DNA of 64,000 nt, from the NCBI GenBank assembly GCA_963728985.1, contig CAVSME010000006.1, forward strand, positions 124,001 to 188,000, written 5' to 3'. Shown here piece by piece: positions 24,680-33,388 of the stretch (positions are counted from its first letter, which is position 1; each line of letters starts with the position of its first letter). This DNA is from DASXAI01 sp963728985 (lineage in GTDB: Bacteria; Actinomycetota; Acidimicrobiia; Acidimicrobiales; Ilumatobacteraceae). A model generated the notes under the pieces. That model had not been told where the DNA came from and did no database searches. It saw only the letters and a program-made list of their open reading frames with translations. The position numbers were made by a program, and so were the translations under genes.

Positions 24680-25943
24680 TCAGGGTGGCCGACTCCGACC
24701 GTCGAGGTGGGCGACGAGGTGGGCGCTCAAGTCTCGGGCGTCGTCGTTGGCGCCGTCGATGAGGGTCGACTTCCGCCGGCGCAGGAACGGCATGCCCATC
24801 AGATACATCCCCGGCGACTCGACCACCCCGCCGTCGTGGCGGACCAGGCCCTTGCGGTCGAGGACGGGGACGTCCAGCCACGAGTAGTCGGGCCGGTAGC
24901 CGGTCGCCCAGATGATCGTCCGGATCTCGCCCGAGCGGAGGTCGAGGCCCAGGGGCGGGTCGCTCTCGACGGCGGTGGGACGGAAGCGGTGCGGCGACTC
25001 GAACTGGTCGTCCAAGCCTTGGGTCGTGGCCCAGTCGTCGATCGTGTCGAGCAGGCGCCCGAGCTTGAGATCGGCGAGAGCGCACTGGTTGCGCAGCGAG
25101 CCGGAGAACTGGGCCCGGCCGTCGTTGATGCCGGCGAAGCGGCCGACGAGGCGGACGCCGATGGCGCTGAGGGCATTGAGGTCGATCGTGGCTCGCGACG
25201 GTGTGCCGGTGAGCTGGAACGACGGTAACCGCCGGACCCGCACGATGTCGTCCACCTCGTCATAGCGTTCGTTCAACACCCCGGCGCCGTCCATCCACCA
25301 CTGGATGTCCATCCCGCGGTACACCCGCGGCGCCCGGACGTGCTGGCCGACGGCGAGCGTGACAGGGCGTCCCGATCGGTGGATCTCGTCGGCGAGTTGA
25401 ACGCCGGTGGCCGAGGCCCCCGCGATCAGCACGCCACCGTCCGGGAGTTGACCCGGGTGGCGGTACTGCATCGGCGTGAGCGTCGTGATGGCGTCCGGCA
25501 CGGCGGCGGCCAGCGCGGGGACGTGGGCGACGTTGCACGCGCCCGTGGCCAGCACCACCGTCGCGCATCGCCATTCCCCCTGATCGGTGGCCACCGTGTA
25601 ACCGTCGTCGGTCCGGCAGACGGACGTCACCGTCGTGTTGTTGCGTACGGGTGCTGAGAACGCCTGCGCGAACCCGCCGATGAAGGCGGTGACCTCAGGC
25701 ATCGTCATGTATCCGTCGGGATCAGCGCCGTTGTAGCCGTACCCGGGCAGGCGGCTCTGCCAGTTCGGCGTGAGCAGGCGGAGCGAGTCCCAGCGCTCCG
25801 TCCGCCACGTGTGAGCAACATCGCCGCGCTCGAGCACCACGTGGTCGACCGAGCGCTCGGTGAGCCACCAGCTCATTGCCAGGCCGGCGTGACCCGCCCC
25901 GATGACCAGCGCGGTGACGGTGCGGGCGCCGTGCCGGCTCAGT
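24680..25943 (-). CDS. flavin-containing monooxygenase (Baeyer-Villiger/FMO type)
   Basis: About 420 aa. ALVIGAGHAGLAMSWWLTER is the FAD loop, SLRLLTPNWQSRLPGYGYNG the FMO substrate region, GGVLIAGASATGVQLADEIH the NADPH loop, and IIWATGYRPDYSWLDVPVLD the C-terminal ATG motif. It oxygenates a carbonyl, sulfur or nitrogen centre. No ATG, GTG or TTG lies close before the first strand. The nearest candidate is a CTG at 25943 that overlaps the OsmC stop (CTGA) and has GAGG five bases ahead. Downstream partner of OsmC in one transcript. Confidence 0.85.
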
Positions 25944-26499
25944 TGACCTCGACGGTGATGTTCGTCGGATTGGTCACGATGTCGTACACCGCCGACCGCT
26001 TCTGCGACTGGGCGACAACGGCCTTGATGTCCTCCGGCGATGCGTCGGCGTCGATCGTGTAGCTGACCTTGATCCCACTGAATCCATTGCGCACATCGGT
26101 GTCCATGCCGAGGATCCCCTGGACGTCCATGTCGCCCTCGATGGTGGCTGACACCGACCGCAGTTGGATCTGGCGGTGCTGCGCGACCGCGGCGACGCCG
26201 GCGGTGAGGCAGCTGGCCAGCCCGATGAGCACGAACTCGACGGGCGTGATGCCGTTGTCTTCCGAGGCGAACAGCTCGGGATGGTCGGCGTCGAACTGGG
26301 ACACGGTCTTGTGGCGCTGCTCGCCGCCCAGGCCGAAGAACCCTTCGACCGTGGACTGGCTGTGCGTGCCGTTCATCCAGGTGTTGGTGGCCCGCCATTT
26401 GAACTGGGCGGCCTCGGGCGCCGCCGAAAGGGCCTCGCGGGCCTCGAGCAGCGCTTGCACGTTCACGCCGTTGTCGACGGGGGTGTCGGTAACTGCCAT
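25939..26499 (-). CDS. OsmC-family protein, single-cysteine form
   Basis: 186 aa, start MAVTDTPVDNGVNVQALLEA at 26499 with GAAGGAGGC upstream. OsmC/Ohr fold: FKWRATNTWMNGTHSQSTVE, HPELFASEDNGITPVEFVLI then GLASCLTAGVAAVAQHR, with the catalytic Cys in LASC. The second active Cys is replaced (KRSAVYDIVTNP). Two-Cys members reduce organic hydroperoxides; one-Cys forms may need another thiol. Nearby redox genes and overlap with the FMO make an oxidative-stress setting likely. Confidence 0.85.
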   Translation of the reverse strand: MAVTDTPVDNGVNVQALLEAREALSAAPEAAQFKWRATNTWMNGTHSQSTVEGFFGLGGEQRHKTVSQFDADHPELFASEDNGITPVEFVLIGLASCLTAGVAAVAQHRQIQLRSVSATIEGDMDVQGILGMDTDVRNGFSGIKVSYTIDADASPEDIKAVVAQSQKRSAVYDIVTNPTNITVEVN

Positions 26500-26588
26500 G
26501 GCTGCCTCCTTCTTTCTACGCTGCGCGGACATTAGACCCTGCCGGATCGGGCGGAATTCAGCGGGGCGGTCAGGCAGTGTGACGAGCG

Positions 26589-28955
26589 CTATTGGCGGGC
26601 CATGGCGACCCGGAGTCGCTCATCGGGATCGATGAAGTGATCGTGGTCGTCGTTGCTGAGGTCGATCTGGACCCAGTTGAGCTTGCCCGTGAACCGGCTG
26701 GAGTGGGCGTCGTAGTCCGGCGTGACGGTGGTTCCGGATTCGTAGCCGATGTCCGTCGTCTCGTCGGCCGAGAAGACCATCGGCTGGGTCAGCTCGACGC
26801 GGCCGGCGCCAACCTCGTCACCGTCGTGGTACAGGGTGACGTCGCCGCCCTTGGCGAGCCCGCCGCCGTCGTAGGCGAACTCCATTCGTACCTGGTGCGT
26901 CCCGCTCGGGATGGGGACATCGGCCACCGTCGTGTACAGGTGGATGCCGAGCGTGTTGTACGTGAACCTGGCGCACCCATCCTTGGCGTACAAGGCCCAG
27001 CCGCCGAAGCGACCGCCTTGGGCGATGATCACTCCGTCGGCGCCGCCGTCGGGGACGATGACCTCGGCCGTGACGGTGAACGACCTGTTCTTGATGCTGA
27101 CCACGCTGTTCTCGGAGAGGCGGCCCATGCCTGGGTAGAAGAGCTGGGAGGTTCCGCGAATGAGCGTGGGCCGTCCGGCCATGGACGGCTCCAGGCGCTC
27201 CGAGGTGCGGTCGTCCATGGGCAACACGTTGTACTTGGTGGCCTCGATGAGCCAGAGCCGTTGCAGCTTCGCCAGCATGTCCGGCTGATCAGCGGCGAGG
27301 TTGCGGGCTTGGCTGTAGTCACGGGCACCGTCGTAGAGCTCCCAGACGTCGGCGTCGAACGGGGGCAGGTCGCCGCCGACCATCACCCACGGCGTGCGGT
27401 GCTTGGTGACGGCACTCCAACCACGGTGGTAGACGCCACGATTGCCGAACATCTCGAAGTACTGCAGGTCGTGGCGCTCCGTGGCCTCGGCATCATTGAA
27501 GGCGTAGAGCATGCTGGTGCCCTCCATCGGCGACTGCTGGACGCCGTTCACCATCGCCGGCTCCGGGAGTCCGGCGGCCTCGAGGATCGTCGGCGCCACG
27601 TCGATCACGTGCGTGAACTGCGTGCGAAGGCCACCGCGCTCGGTGATGCCGTTCGGCCAGTGCACGATCGTGCCGTTGCGAGTACCACCCCAGTGCGACG
27701 CGACCTGCTTGGTCCATTGGAACGGGGCGTTCATCGCCCACGCCCAGCCGACTGAGTAGTGGTTGTACGAGCTGGGCGAGCCGAACTCGTCCGTCTTCGA
27801 CCGCATGAACTCGGGCGTCTCCAGGGCGGCCATGCCGTTGAAGTTCGCCATCTCGTTGAACGCACCGTTGAGCGTGCCTTCGGCGGACGCGCCGTTGTCG
27901 CCGAGGATGTAGTACACGATCGTGTCCTCGAGGACGCCGAGGGCCTCGATGGCCGCGATCAGCCGGCCAACGTGATGATCGGTGTGCTCGAGAAAGCCGG
28001 CGTACACCTCCATCTCCCGGACGAGGACCGGCTTGAGCTCGTCGGGCATGTCGGCCCAGGCCGGGATCTCCGGGTTGGCTCCGGTCAGCTCGGCGTCGGG
28101 CGGGATGACGCCGAGCGCCTGCTGGCGACGGAACGTGCGCTCGCGCTGGGCGTCCCAGCCGTCGTCGAAGGCGCCGACATATCGGTCGGCCCACTCCTTG
28201 GGCACGTGGTGGGGCGCGTGCGTGGCGCCGGGGGCGAAGTACACGAAGAACGGCTTGTCCGGCATCAAGGCCTTCTGCTGGCGCACCCAGCTGATCGCCT
28301 TGTCAGTCAAGTCCTCGGTCAGGTGGTAGCCCTCGTCGGCGGTCGCCGGGGGCTCGATCGGCGTGGTGCCTTCGTAGAGTGCCGGCTCCCACTGGTTGTT
28401 CTCGCCGCCGATGAACCCGTAGAACATCTCGAAGCCGCCCCCGCCCGAGGGCCACGCGTCGAACGGACCCATCGGTGACGTCTGCCAGACGGGCACCTCA
28501 TGACACTTGCCGAACTGCGCGGTGGAGTAACCGTTGAGCTTGAGGGTCATCGCCAGCGGTGCCTTCGTGTTCGGACGCACGGAGCTGTTGCCCGGCGCCG
28601 ACGTCGCCGTCTCGGTGATGCTGCCCATGCCGACGGAGTGGTGGTTGCGTCCGGTGAGGAGCGCTTGCCGGGTCGGAGCGCACAGGGCCGTCGTGTGGAA
28701 GCGGTTGAAGCGCAGCCCACCGGCCGCCAACCGCTCGGCCGTCGGCGTGCGGCACGGGCCGCCGAACGCACTGCAGGCGCCGAAGCCGACGTCGTCGAGG
28801 AGGATCACGAGGACGTTGGGTGCGCCAGTCGGGGGCAGCAGCGGCTCGATGGGCGGGTACGCGGTCTCCGGATCCTTGGCGTCATAGGTCGTCAAGCCGG
28901 GGGCGGGGCGATCCGGGATCGGGAGCATCGTGCGAGCGTGCCGATCAGGGTTCAT
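26589..28955 (-). CDS. arylsulfatase, formylglycine type
   Basis: 788 aa with GGAGGAAC before ATG 28955. The N-terminal metal site is VLVILLDDVGFGACSAFGG (Asp pair at residues 54-55). The sulfatase signature is LCAPTRQALLTGRNHHSVGM, with C92-x-P-x-R96 as the site of formylglycine conversion. The DNGASAEGTLNG segment gives later metal ligands. The C-terminal 200 residues are the usual beta-sheet extension of bacterial arylsulfatases (GYESGTTVTPDYDAHSSRFT). No signal peptide is visible, so it is cytosolic unless processed otherwise. Removes sulfate esters to gain sulfur or carbon. Confidence 0.93.
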   Translation of the reverse strand: MNPDRHARTMLPIPDRPAPGLTTYDAKDPETAYPPIEPLLPPTGAPNVLVILLDDVGFGACSAFGGPCRTPTAERLAAGGLRFNRFHTTALCAPTRQALLTGRNHHSVGMGSITETATSAPGNSSVRPNTKAPLAMTLKLNGYSTAQFGKCHEVPVWQTSPMGPFDAWPSGGGGFEMFYGFIGGENNQWEPALYEGTTPIEPPATADEGYHLTEDLTDKAISWVRQQKALMPDKPFFVYFAPGATHAPHHVPKEWADRYVGAFDDGWDAQRERTFRRQQALGVIPPDAELTGANPEIPAWADMPDELKPVLVREMEVYAGFLEHTDHHVGRLIAAIEALGVLEDTIVYYILGDNGASAEGTLNGAFNEMANFNGMAALETPEFMRSKTDEFGSPSSYNHYSVGWAWAMNAPFQWTKQVASHWGGTRNGTIVHWPNGITERGGLRTQFTHVIDVAPTILEAAGLPEPAMVNGVQQSPMEGTSMLYAFNDAEATERHDLQYFEMFGNRGVYHRGWSAVTKHRTPWVMVGGDLPPFDADVWELYDGARDYSQARNLAADQPDMLAKLQRLWLIEATKYNVLPMDDRTSERLEPSMAGRPTLIRGTSQLFYPGMGRLSENSVVSIKNRSFTVTAEVIVPDGGADGVIIAQGGRFGGWALYAKDGCARFTYNTLGIHLYTTVADVPIPSGTHQVRMEFAYDGGGLAKGGDVTLYHDGDEVGAGRVELTQPMVFSADETTDIGYESGTTVTPDYDAHSSRFTGKLNWVQIDLSNDDHDHFIDPDERLRVAMARQ

Positions 28956-28959
28956 CAGG

Positions 28960-29200
28960 TTCCTCCGTTGATTCGAGTGGGATGACCTTCACCGAGTGAA
29001 CGAGACTGAAGGTGAGTAGGTTGTGCGCGCCGTTGGAGGTGGAGATCGTCGACGACGATCCCACCGCGGCCGTCCACGGAGGCCAGCTCGTTCGCCACGG
29101 CGACCGCGGCGTCATAGATGTTGGTGCCGTTTCGTTCCAGGAGCACGAGGGCATCGTCAGCTTCGTAGCAGCAACGACCGCCCTCATGGTCGCTTCCCTC
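28960..29200 (-). pseudogene. LuxR/MalT-type regulator, internal fragment
   Basis: On the minus strand, the in-frame stretch CYEADDALVLLERNGTNIYD, AAVAVANELASVDGRGGIVV, DDLHLQ is the ATPase core of MalT-type LuxR regulators (VxDDLHL Walker B region). Nothing before or after continues it, and its 3' part contains the ribosome binding site of the sulfatase gene. It is a fossil. Confidence 0.6.
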
Positions 29201-29309
29201 CCGACGGCCTTGCGAACGCGCAGGGTAACACCAAGGTGCGCGTGAGGCTGGTCTGGCGAGCGGCAGGCCACAGCCGACCGCTCATTGGGGCCGGGCGCTC
29301 AGCCGCCGT

Positions 29310-29766
29310 CCCCGTCGCCGACGCACGATCGGCGATCGATGCGACCTTGGCCGCCGCTCGCGCCGCCATGAGACAGCTCGCGTTCGAGGACGCGGCCGCG
29401 CGCTGTTGGCACGCGGCCTGGCATCGCCTGCGGCCTCAGCGCTGTCAGCCGAGGAGCGGTGCGCCGCACTGATCGACCACGGGACTGCGCTCCACCGCGC
29501 CCACGACCTCGAAGGGGCCGCGCTGCGATCGCGCTGCAGGCCAGTTCGGCCCGGCCAGGCGCTTGGCCAGCGAGACCGGTTTCATCCCGATGCTCGCCGT
29601 GATCAGCCAGCTGACGGGTGAACAGTTGCCGACGGAGCAGGATCGTGCCGTGACGCAGTTCGTGCACGGGCCGGTGACGCCCATCGTGCCACTCGGCGTC
29701 ATCCGTTGCCTGGCGGCCATGGACCGTTTGGAGGAGGCCAGGGCGTTGTTCGGCGACGTGCCCAGG
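29310..29766 (+). pseudogene. AAA/TPR LuxR-type regulator, frameshifted fragment
   Basis: Three short coding pieces in different frames follow each other: RAAMRQLAFEDAAARCWHAA, then SALSAEERCAALIDHGTALH plus RAHDLEGA, then LASETGFIPMLAVISQLTGE and GVIRCLAAMDRLEEARALFG. They match successive segments of the large ATP-binding LuxR regulators (tetratricopeptide part). Two frameshifts and a lost end mean a pseudogene. Confidence 0.55.
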
Positions 29767-30024
29767 CCCGGTCAGTCAACGCTGCCCCGGTACTCGCGGC
29801 TGTCGATCTGCCGGCGCACGAGGTGTTGGCACCCTCTCGGGGAGAGTCCGGCACTCGCCAGACCGCCGAGGCGGCCCGGCCGAGCGCGAGCCCCCTTGAA
29901 CCCCACGTGATGGAGACGCCCGCCCCGCTCGTGACGTGGCGCTCCCCGTTACGGCTGCCCCAACGGGGATGCTGACGCACGACGCGCGGCAGCGGTTGTA
30001 GCACGCTGGTGCCATACTTGTGGC

Positions 30025-30261
30025 ATGGCTCGGGTACGGGTGAGCACGACGGTGGACGAGGACCTTCTGGCCAGTGCGCGGCGGGCGAGCGGCGGGCAAC
30101 CGGATGCGGTCCTCATCGACGAGGCGCTTCGCTCGTTTCTGCTGCGTCACCGCGCCGCCGAACTGGACTCGGAGTACGCCGCCTATGACGTTCATCCGCT
30201 CGACGAGCCCGATGAGTGGGGCGACCTGGCGTCGTTCCGGCGAGCGGCCGCAGCGAGCTGA
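30025..30261 (+). CDS. mazE: MazE-type ribbon-helix-helix antitoxin
   Basis: 78 aa: MARVRVSTTVDEDLLASARR is a ribbon-helix-helix strand and first helix, DAVLIDEALRSFLLRHR the second. The acidic C terminus (DSEYAAYDVHPLDEPDEWGD) is the toxin-binding part of actinobacterial MazE5-like antitoxins. The stop overlaps the toxin ATG (TGATG at 30259-30263). TGCCA/TGGCA flanking the -10-like CATACT just before the ATG is a small operator candidate. Confidence 0.82.
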   Translation: MARVRVSTTVDEDLLASARRASGGQPDAVLIDEALRSFLLRHRAAELDSEYAAYDVHPLDEPDEWGDLASFRRAAAAS

Positions 30262-30587
30262 TGGCGGTTCCGTTGCGGGGCGAGGTGTGGTGGTGCGAGC
30301 CCCCCCAGATTGGACGGCGACCGGTCGTCGTGCTGTCTCGCGACGCCGCGATCCCTCGGCTGCGCCGAGCGCTGGTCGCGCCGTGCACGACGACGATCCG
30401 AAGTCTGAGTAGCGAGGTGGTCCTCGAGCCGGACGTGGATCCGGTGCCACGGCTGAGCGCCGTGAATCTCGACTCGGTCGAGAGCGTGCCAATTGGCGTG
30501 CTCGTGGAGCGTCTCGGTCGTCTCAGCGACGACCGCATGCGCCAGATCTGCCAGGCATTGGAAGTCGCAGTCGACTGCGGCAAGTGA
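30261..30587 (+). CDS. mazF: MazF-type endoribonuclease toxin
   Basis: 108 aa. MAVPLRGEVWWCEPPQIGRR then PVVVLSRDAAI and VAPCTTTIRSLSSEVVLEPD, with the RGEVWW start, the PVVVLS strand and the TTTIRxxxxEV Thr/Arg pair of MazF/PemK RNases. It cuts mRNA at short sequences when free of MazE. It is read by coupling from the antitoxin. Both frames are intact, unlike the surrounding regulator debris, so this pair is the only clean locus between 29.0 and 31.1 kb. Confidence 0.87.
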   Translation: MAVPLRGEVWWCEPPQIGRRPVVVLSRDAAIPRLRRALVAPCTTTIRSLSSEVVLEPDVDPVPRLSAVNLDSVESVPIGVLVERLGRLSDDRMRQICQALEVAVDCGK

Positions 30588-30819
30588 TGTCGAAGTGCTC
30601 GTCGGCGACGGACTCCTCGCGCCCCATCGACGGTGACGTCGACAGACACGGATCCGTTCGATCGCGGCGGTCAGCGACTCGATGATCAGCGCGTTGCCGC
30701 TCGTGCCCTTCACGCGCGCCACGGCCTCGGCGTCAGCACGGTACGCCGAGGTAGGCAGCCGCAGCGTCGAGGTCGCCGTCGTGGGGCCGCACCATGGCGA
30801 TGACCTGGCGGGCCAGGAG

Positions 30820-31060
30820 GGCGGGTGCGGACCAGCGTCGGTTCGCGGCGTCCGGCGGCGCCGGGCCGCAAACGGTGCTCGAGGGCCTCAGGGCTCGCGA
30901 CGCTGCCGTCCTCAGCACACGCGAGCGCGAGATCGCCGCGCTCGTGGCGAAAGGCCTCACCAACAACCAGATCGCCGAGGCTGCCCACATCTCGAACCGA
31001 ACCGCCGAGAACCGCAGCCAGATCGCGGTGTGGGTGACCCAGCGCGGGCATGCTCCGAGC
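30820..31060 (+). pseudogene. LuxR HTH remnant with internal deletion
   Basis: LSTREREIAALVAKGLTNNQ, IAEAAHISNRTAEN then directly RSQIAVWVTQRG. In intact LuxR-type regulators about 13 residues (the HVxxILxKLGFxS segment after the recognition helix) separate these two pieces. The frame runs on into the SDR gene, but the SDR has its own ribosome binding site, so no fusion is implied. Probably the C terminus of the fragment at 29310-29766 or of a sister gene. Confidence 0.55.
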
Positions 31061-31147
31061 GGCGAAGCAGTGCCCCGAGGAGCGATGCGGCATGATCGCG
31101 CCCGGCCCGCTCCTGCTGGGGACGTAGGGAGCACGGAGGAGGAATCC

Positions 31148-32059
31148 ATGGGACTGTTGGACGGCAAGGTCGTCGTGGTTACTGGCGCGGGCAGAGGCCT
31201 TGGTCGCAGCCACGCCCTGCTCATGGCACAGGAGGGTGCGTCCGTCGTGGTGAACGACCTCGGTGGCGAGTGGGACGGAACGGGCGCCGATCCCCGCGCC
31301 GCGAGCGAAGTGGCCAACGAGATCACGGACTCCGGCGGCCGAGCAGTGGCCAACTTCGACGACGTGGCTGACTGGGAGGGTGCCCAGCGCATGATCAACC
31401 AGGCGATCGAGACCTACGGCCGGCTCGACGTGCTGGTGTGCAACGCGGGCTTCGTCCGGGACCGCACGGTGTTCAACATGACGGAAAACGAGTGGGACGA
31501 CGTCGTCAGGGTCCACCTGAAAGGCCACTTCGTGCCGACCCGCTGGGCGGCCGCCTACTGGCGGGAACGCTTCAAGGAGACCGGTGCGCCGGTCAACGGC
31601 CGGATCATCTATACGGCCTCGGAGGCGGGACTGTTCGGCAACCCCGGCCAACCGAACTACTCGGCGGCGAAGGCGGGAATCGCGGCGCTCGCCCTGGTGG
31701 TGGCGCGCGAGCTCAAACGGTATGGAGTCACCTGCAACACGATCAACCCTCGGGCCCGCACCCGCATGACGGTGAACACCTTCGGCGCCGACAACATGAC
31801 CAGCGCGCCCGGTGAGTTCGACGTCAACGACCCCGACAACGTTTCGCCGTGGGTGGCGTATCTCGCCACCGACCACGCCGCTGACATCACCGGACAGACC
31901 TTCGTCTGTGGAGGCGATCAGGTGCAGCTGATGGAGACCTGGCACCGCGTCTCCCGGATCCGCAAGGGCAAGGACCGGTGGACCGTCGCCGAGCTCGTCG
32001 CCGCGCGCGACGAGCTCTTCGGCGACCGGCCCCCCACCATCGGGAAGTTCGGCATGTGA
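31148..32059 (+). CDS. short-chain dehydrogenase, (R)-3-hydroxyacyl-CoA dehydrogenase-like
   Basis: 303 aa with GGAGGAGGAA ahead of ATG 31148. VVVTGAGRGLGRSHALLMAQ, VVVNDLGGEWDGTGADPRAA (the NDLGG after strand 2 is typical of multifunctional-enzyme-type-2 and FabG-like SDRs), VCNAGFVRDRTVFNMTENEW, then Y-S-A-A-K in NYSAAKAGIAALALVVAREL. The distal part (TFVCGGDQVQLMETWHRVSR) matches the long form found in actinobacterial beta-oxidation clusters. It probably oxidises a 3-hydroxyacyl-CoA with NAD. The window-end gene at 63340 is a paralogue. Confidence 0.88.
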   Translation: MGLLDGKVVVVTGAGRGLGRSHALLMAQEGASVVVNDLGGEWDGTGADPRAASEVANEITDSGGRAVANFDDVADWEGAQRMINQAIETYGRLDVLVCNAGFVRDRTVFNMTENEWDDVVRVHLKGHFVPTRWAAAYWRERFKETGAPVNGRIIYTASEAGLFGNPGQPNYSAAKAGIAALALVVARELKRYGVTCNTINPRARTRMTVNTFGADNMTSAPGEFDVNDPDNVSPWVAYLATDHAADITGQTFVCGGDQVQLMETWHRVSRIRKGKDRWTVAELVAARDELFGDRPPTIGKFGM

Positions 32060-32080
32060 CCCGGCGGCTGACGAGCCAGT

Positions 32081-32250
32081 TGGGTCCGGGAGAACGCGGG
32101 CCCGTTCACACGCTCGTCAATGTGCGAGCCCCAGGCTCCGAGCGGAGCCGTGGTGAGGGGTGAGGCGCGCCAGGGACGGAGTCCGCGACGGCGCGCAGAT
32201 CGAGGGCGTCCAGTTCGAGCCGACCCCATGGACCTGAGCCATTCGCCACT
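32081..32250 (-). pseudogene. internally deleted copy of the flavoprotein gene at 23414-24640
   Basis: 32081-32170 corresponds to the 3' end of the flavoprotein gene (matching 23392-23505, e.g. the shared GCCGTGGTGAGGGG). 32171-32250 matches its 5' part (24433-24510, e.g. GTTCGAGCCGACCCCATGG). About 0.9 kb of the middle and a second short piece are missing, leaving PWGRLELDALDLRAVADSVP joined to unrelated frame. It is non-functional and records a duplication. Confidence 0.75.
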
Positions 32251-32254
32251 GTGC

Positions 32255-32520
32255 GGTTTCGCGCCCGGCCGAGGCTGGCGAGACCGAGACGATCGGTCGC
32301 CGGCACGCGGAGTTCGACAGTTTCCGAGCCGCCGTCTTGTTCGCACTCGACCACGGCGACGCCGACCTCGCCGTTCCGCTCGTCGCTCGTCTCTGGCCTG
32401 AACGTCCTGTGGCGACCCGAGCTCCTCGACTGGGCCGGACGAGTCGCCGAGCTCGCTGGCGCGGCGGACCACTCGGTCATCGGGTACGTGTACGTCGTGA
32501 TCGCCGCGCTGGCATGGCCG
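32255..32520 (+). pseudogene. regulator fragment (AAA/TPR LuxR family)
   Basis: GRRHAEFDSFRAAV, LFALDHGDADLAVPLVARLW and then, one frame away, LWRPELLDWAGRVAELAGAA and DHSVIGYVYVVIAALAW. This is the xNLRAAxxWAxxHGDxDLALRL...WAERALxLPGAxxHP pattern of cyclase- and LuxR-linked regulators. A frameshift near 32400 and the missing ends make it debris. Confidence 0.5.
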
Positions 32521-32563
32521 ATCGGCCTTATGGACGAGCGACCTACCGGTAGTCTCCCGACGG

Positions 32564-33376
32564 ATGTGCCTCTTGGTGATGATCAGCGGGGTCGTTCCCG
32601 GATTGCCACTGATCGTCGCGGCCAACCGGGATGAACGCCGTGCCCGCCCCGCGATCGCCATGACTCGTCTCGATGGGGCCGTCGGCGGGCTGGCCATCCT
32701 CGGCGGACGTGACGAGGTCGGTGGGGGGACGTGGCTGGCGACCAATGAGGCGGGTGTCGTCGCCGGACTGACGAACCGGCCGCTACGCGACGGACCGGAT
32801 GCCGCGAAGCGCTCCCGTGGTGAGCTTCCGCTCGCACTCGCTGTCCATCCAACCGCAGCAGCGGCCGTGGAGGCGTTCGGCGACGACATCGATCCGAGCC
32901 AGTTCAACCCGTCATGGTTGTTCGTCGCCGACCGTCGTGATGCGTTCTTCGTCGACGTCACAGGTTCTGACAGGGTCGTGGTCGAGCACTTGGGCGCGGG
33001 AGTTCACGTGCTCGAGAACCGCAATGTGCACGAGCCGTCGGCCAAGGTCGAACGGGTGCGCGAACTGGTCGATCCGCTTCTCACCTGCGAGCCCGGCGAG
33101 CTCGTCGACGGCCTGCATCTCCTGCTCGCCGATCATCACATGCCCGACGAAGAGCTGCCGCCCGACGTCAGCAACCCGCGCCTGGCTCGGGCGGCCCGTT
33201 CGATCTGCGTCCATGCCGATGAGGATGACTACGGCACGCGGTCCTCCAGCGTCATCACCGTCCAGCAGGAGGCGATATCGCCGAGCGTACGGTGGACCGC
33301 TGACGCTCCCTGCCGGAGTCAGTGGCGGTGCTCGAAGGCGCCCTGGCCAACCTCCGGTCCGCACCGGATGACCTGA
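32564..33376 (+). CDS. NRDE-family (TANGO2-like) protein
   Basis: 270 aa. MCLLVMISGVVPGLPLIVAA continues as NRDERRARPAIAMTRLDG, where MC and NRDE are the family hallmarks; LGGRDEVGGGTWLATNEAGV and LTNRPLRDGP follow. The Cys next to the start suggests an Ntn-hydrolase-like fold. YGTRSSSVITV is the conserved late motif. The last 30 residues do not look like the family and a frame slip near 33310 is possible (ESVAVLEGALANLRSAPDD follows in another frame). The function in bacteria is unclear, with links to heme or lipid homeostasis in eukaryotic homologues. Confidence 0.85.
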   Translation: MCLLVMISGVVPGLPLIVAANRDERRARPAIAMTRLDGAVGGLAILGGRDEVGGGTWLATNEAGVVAGLTNRPLRDGPDAAKRSRGELPLALAVHPTAAAAVEAFGDDIDPSQFNPSWLFVADRRDAFFVDVTGSDRVVVEHLGAGVHVLENRNVHEPSAKVERVRELVDPLLTCEPGELVDGLHLLLADHHMPDEELPPDVSNPRLARAARSICVHADEDDYGTRSSSVITVQQEAISPSVRWTADAPCRSQWRCSKAPWPTSGPHRMT

Positions 33377-33388
33377 GCAGCGAGGCGG

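Noticed and set aside
24680..26398. Long frame as one protein of 572 aa
   Set aside because: Only the last 420 residues match the monooxygenase; the N-terminal part lies over OsmC in another frame and has shadow composition.
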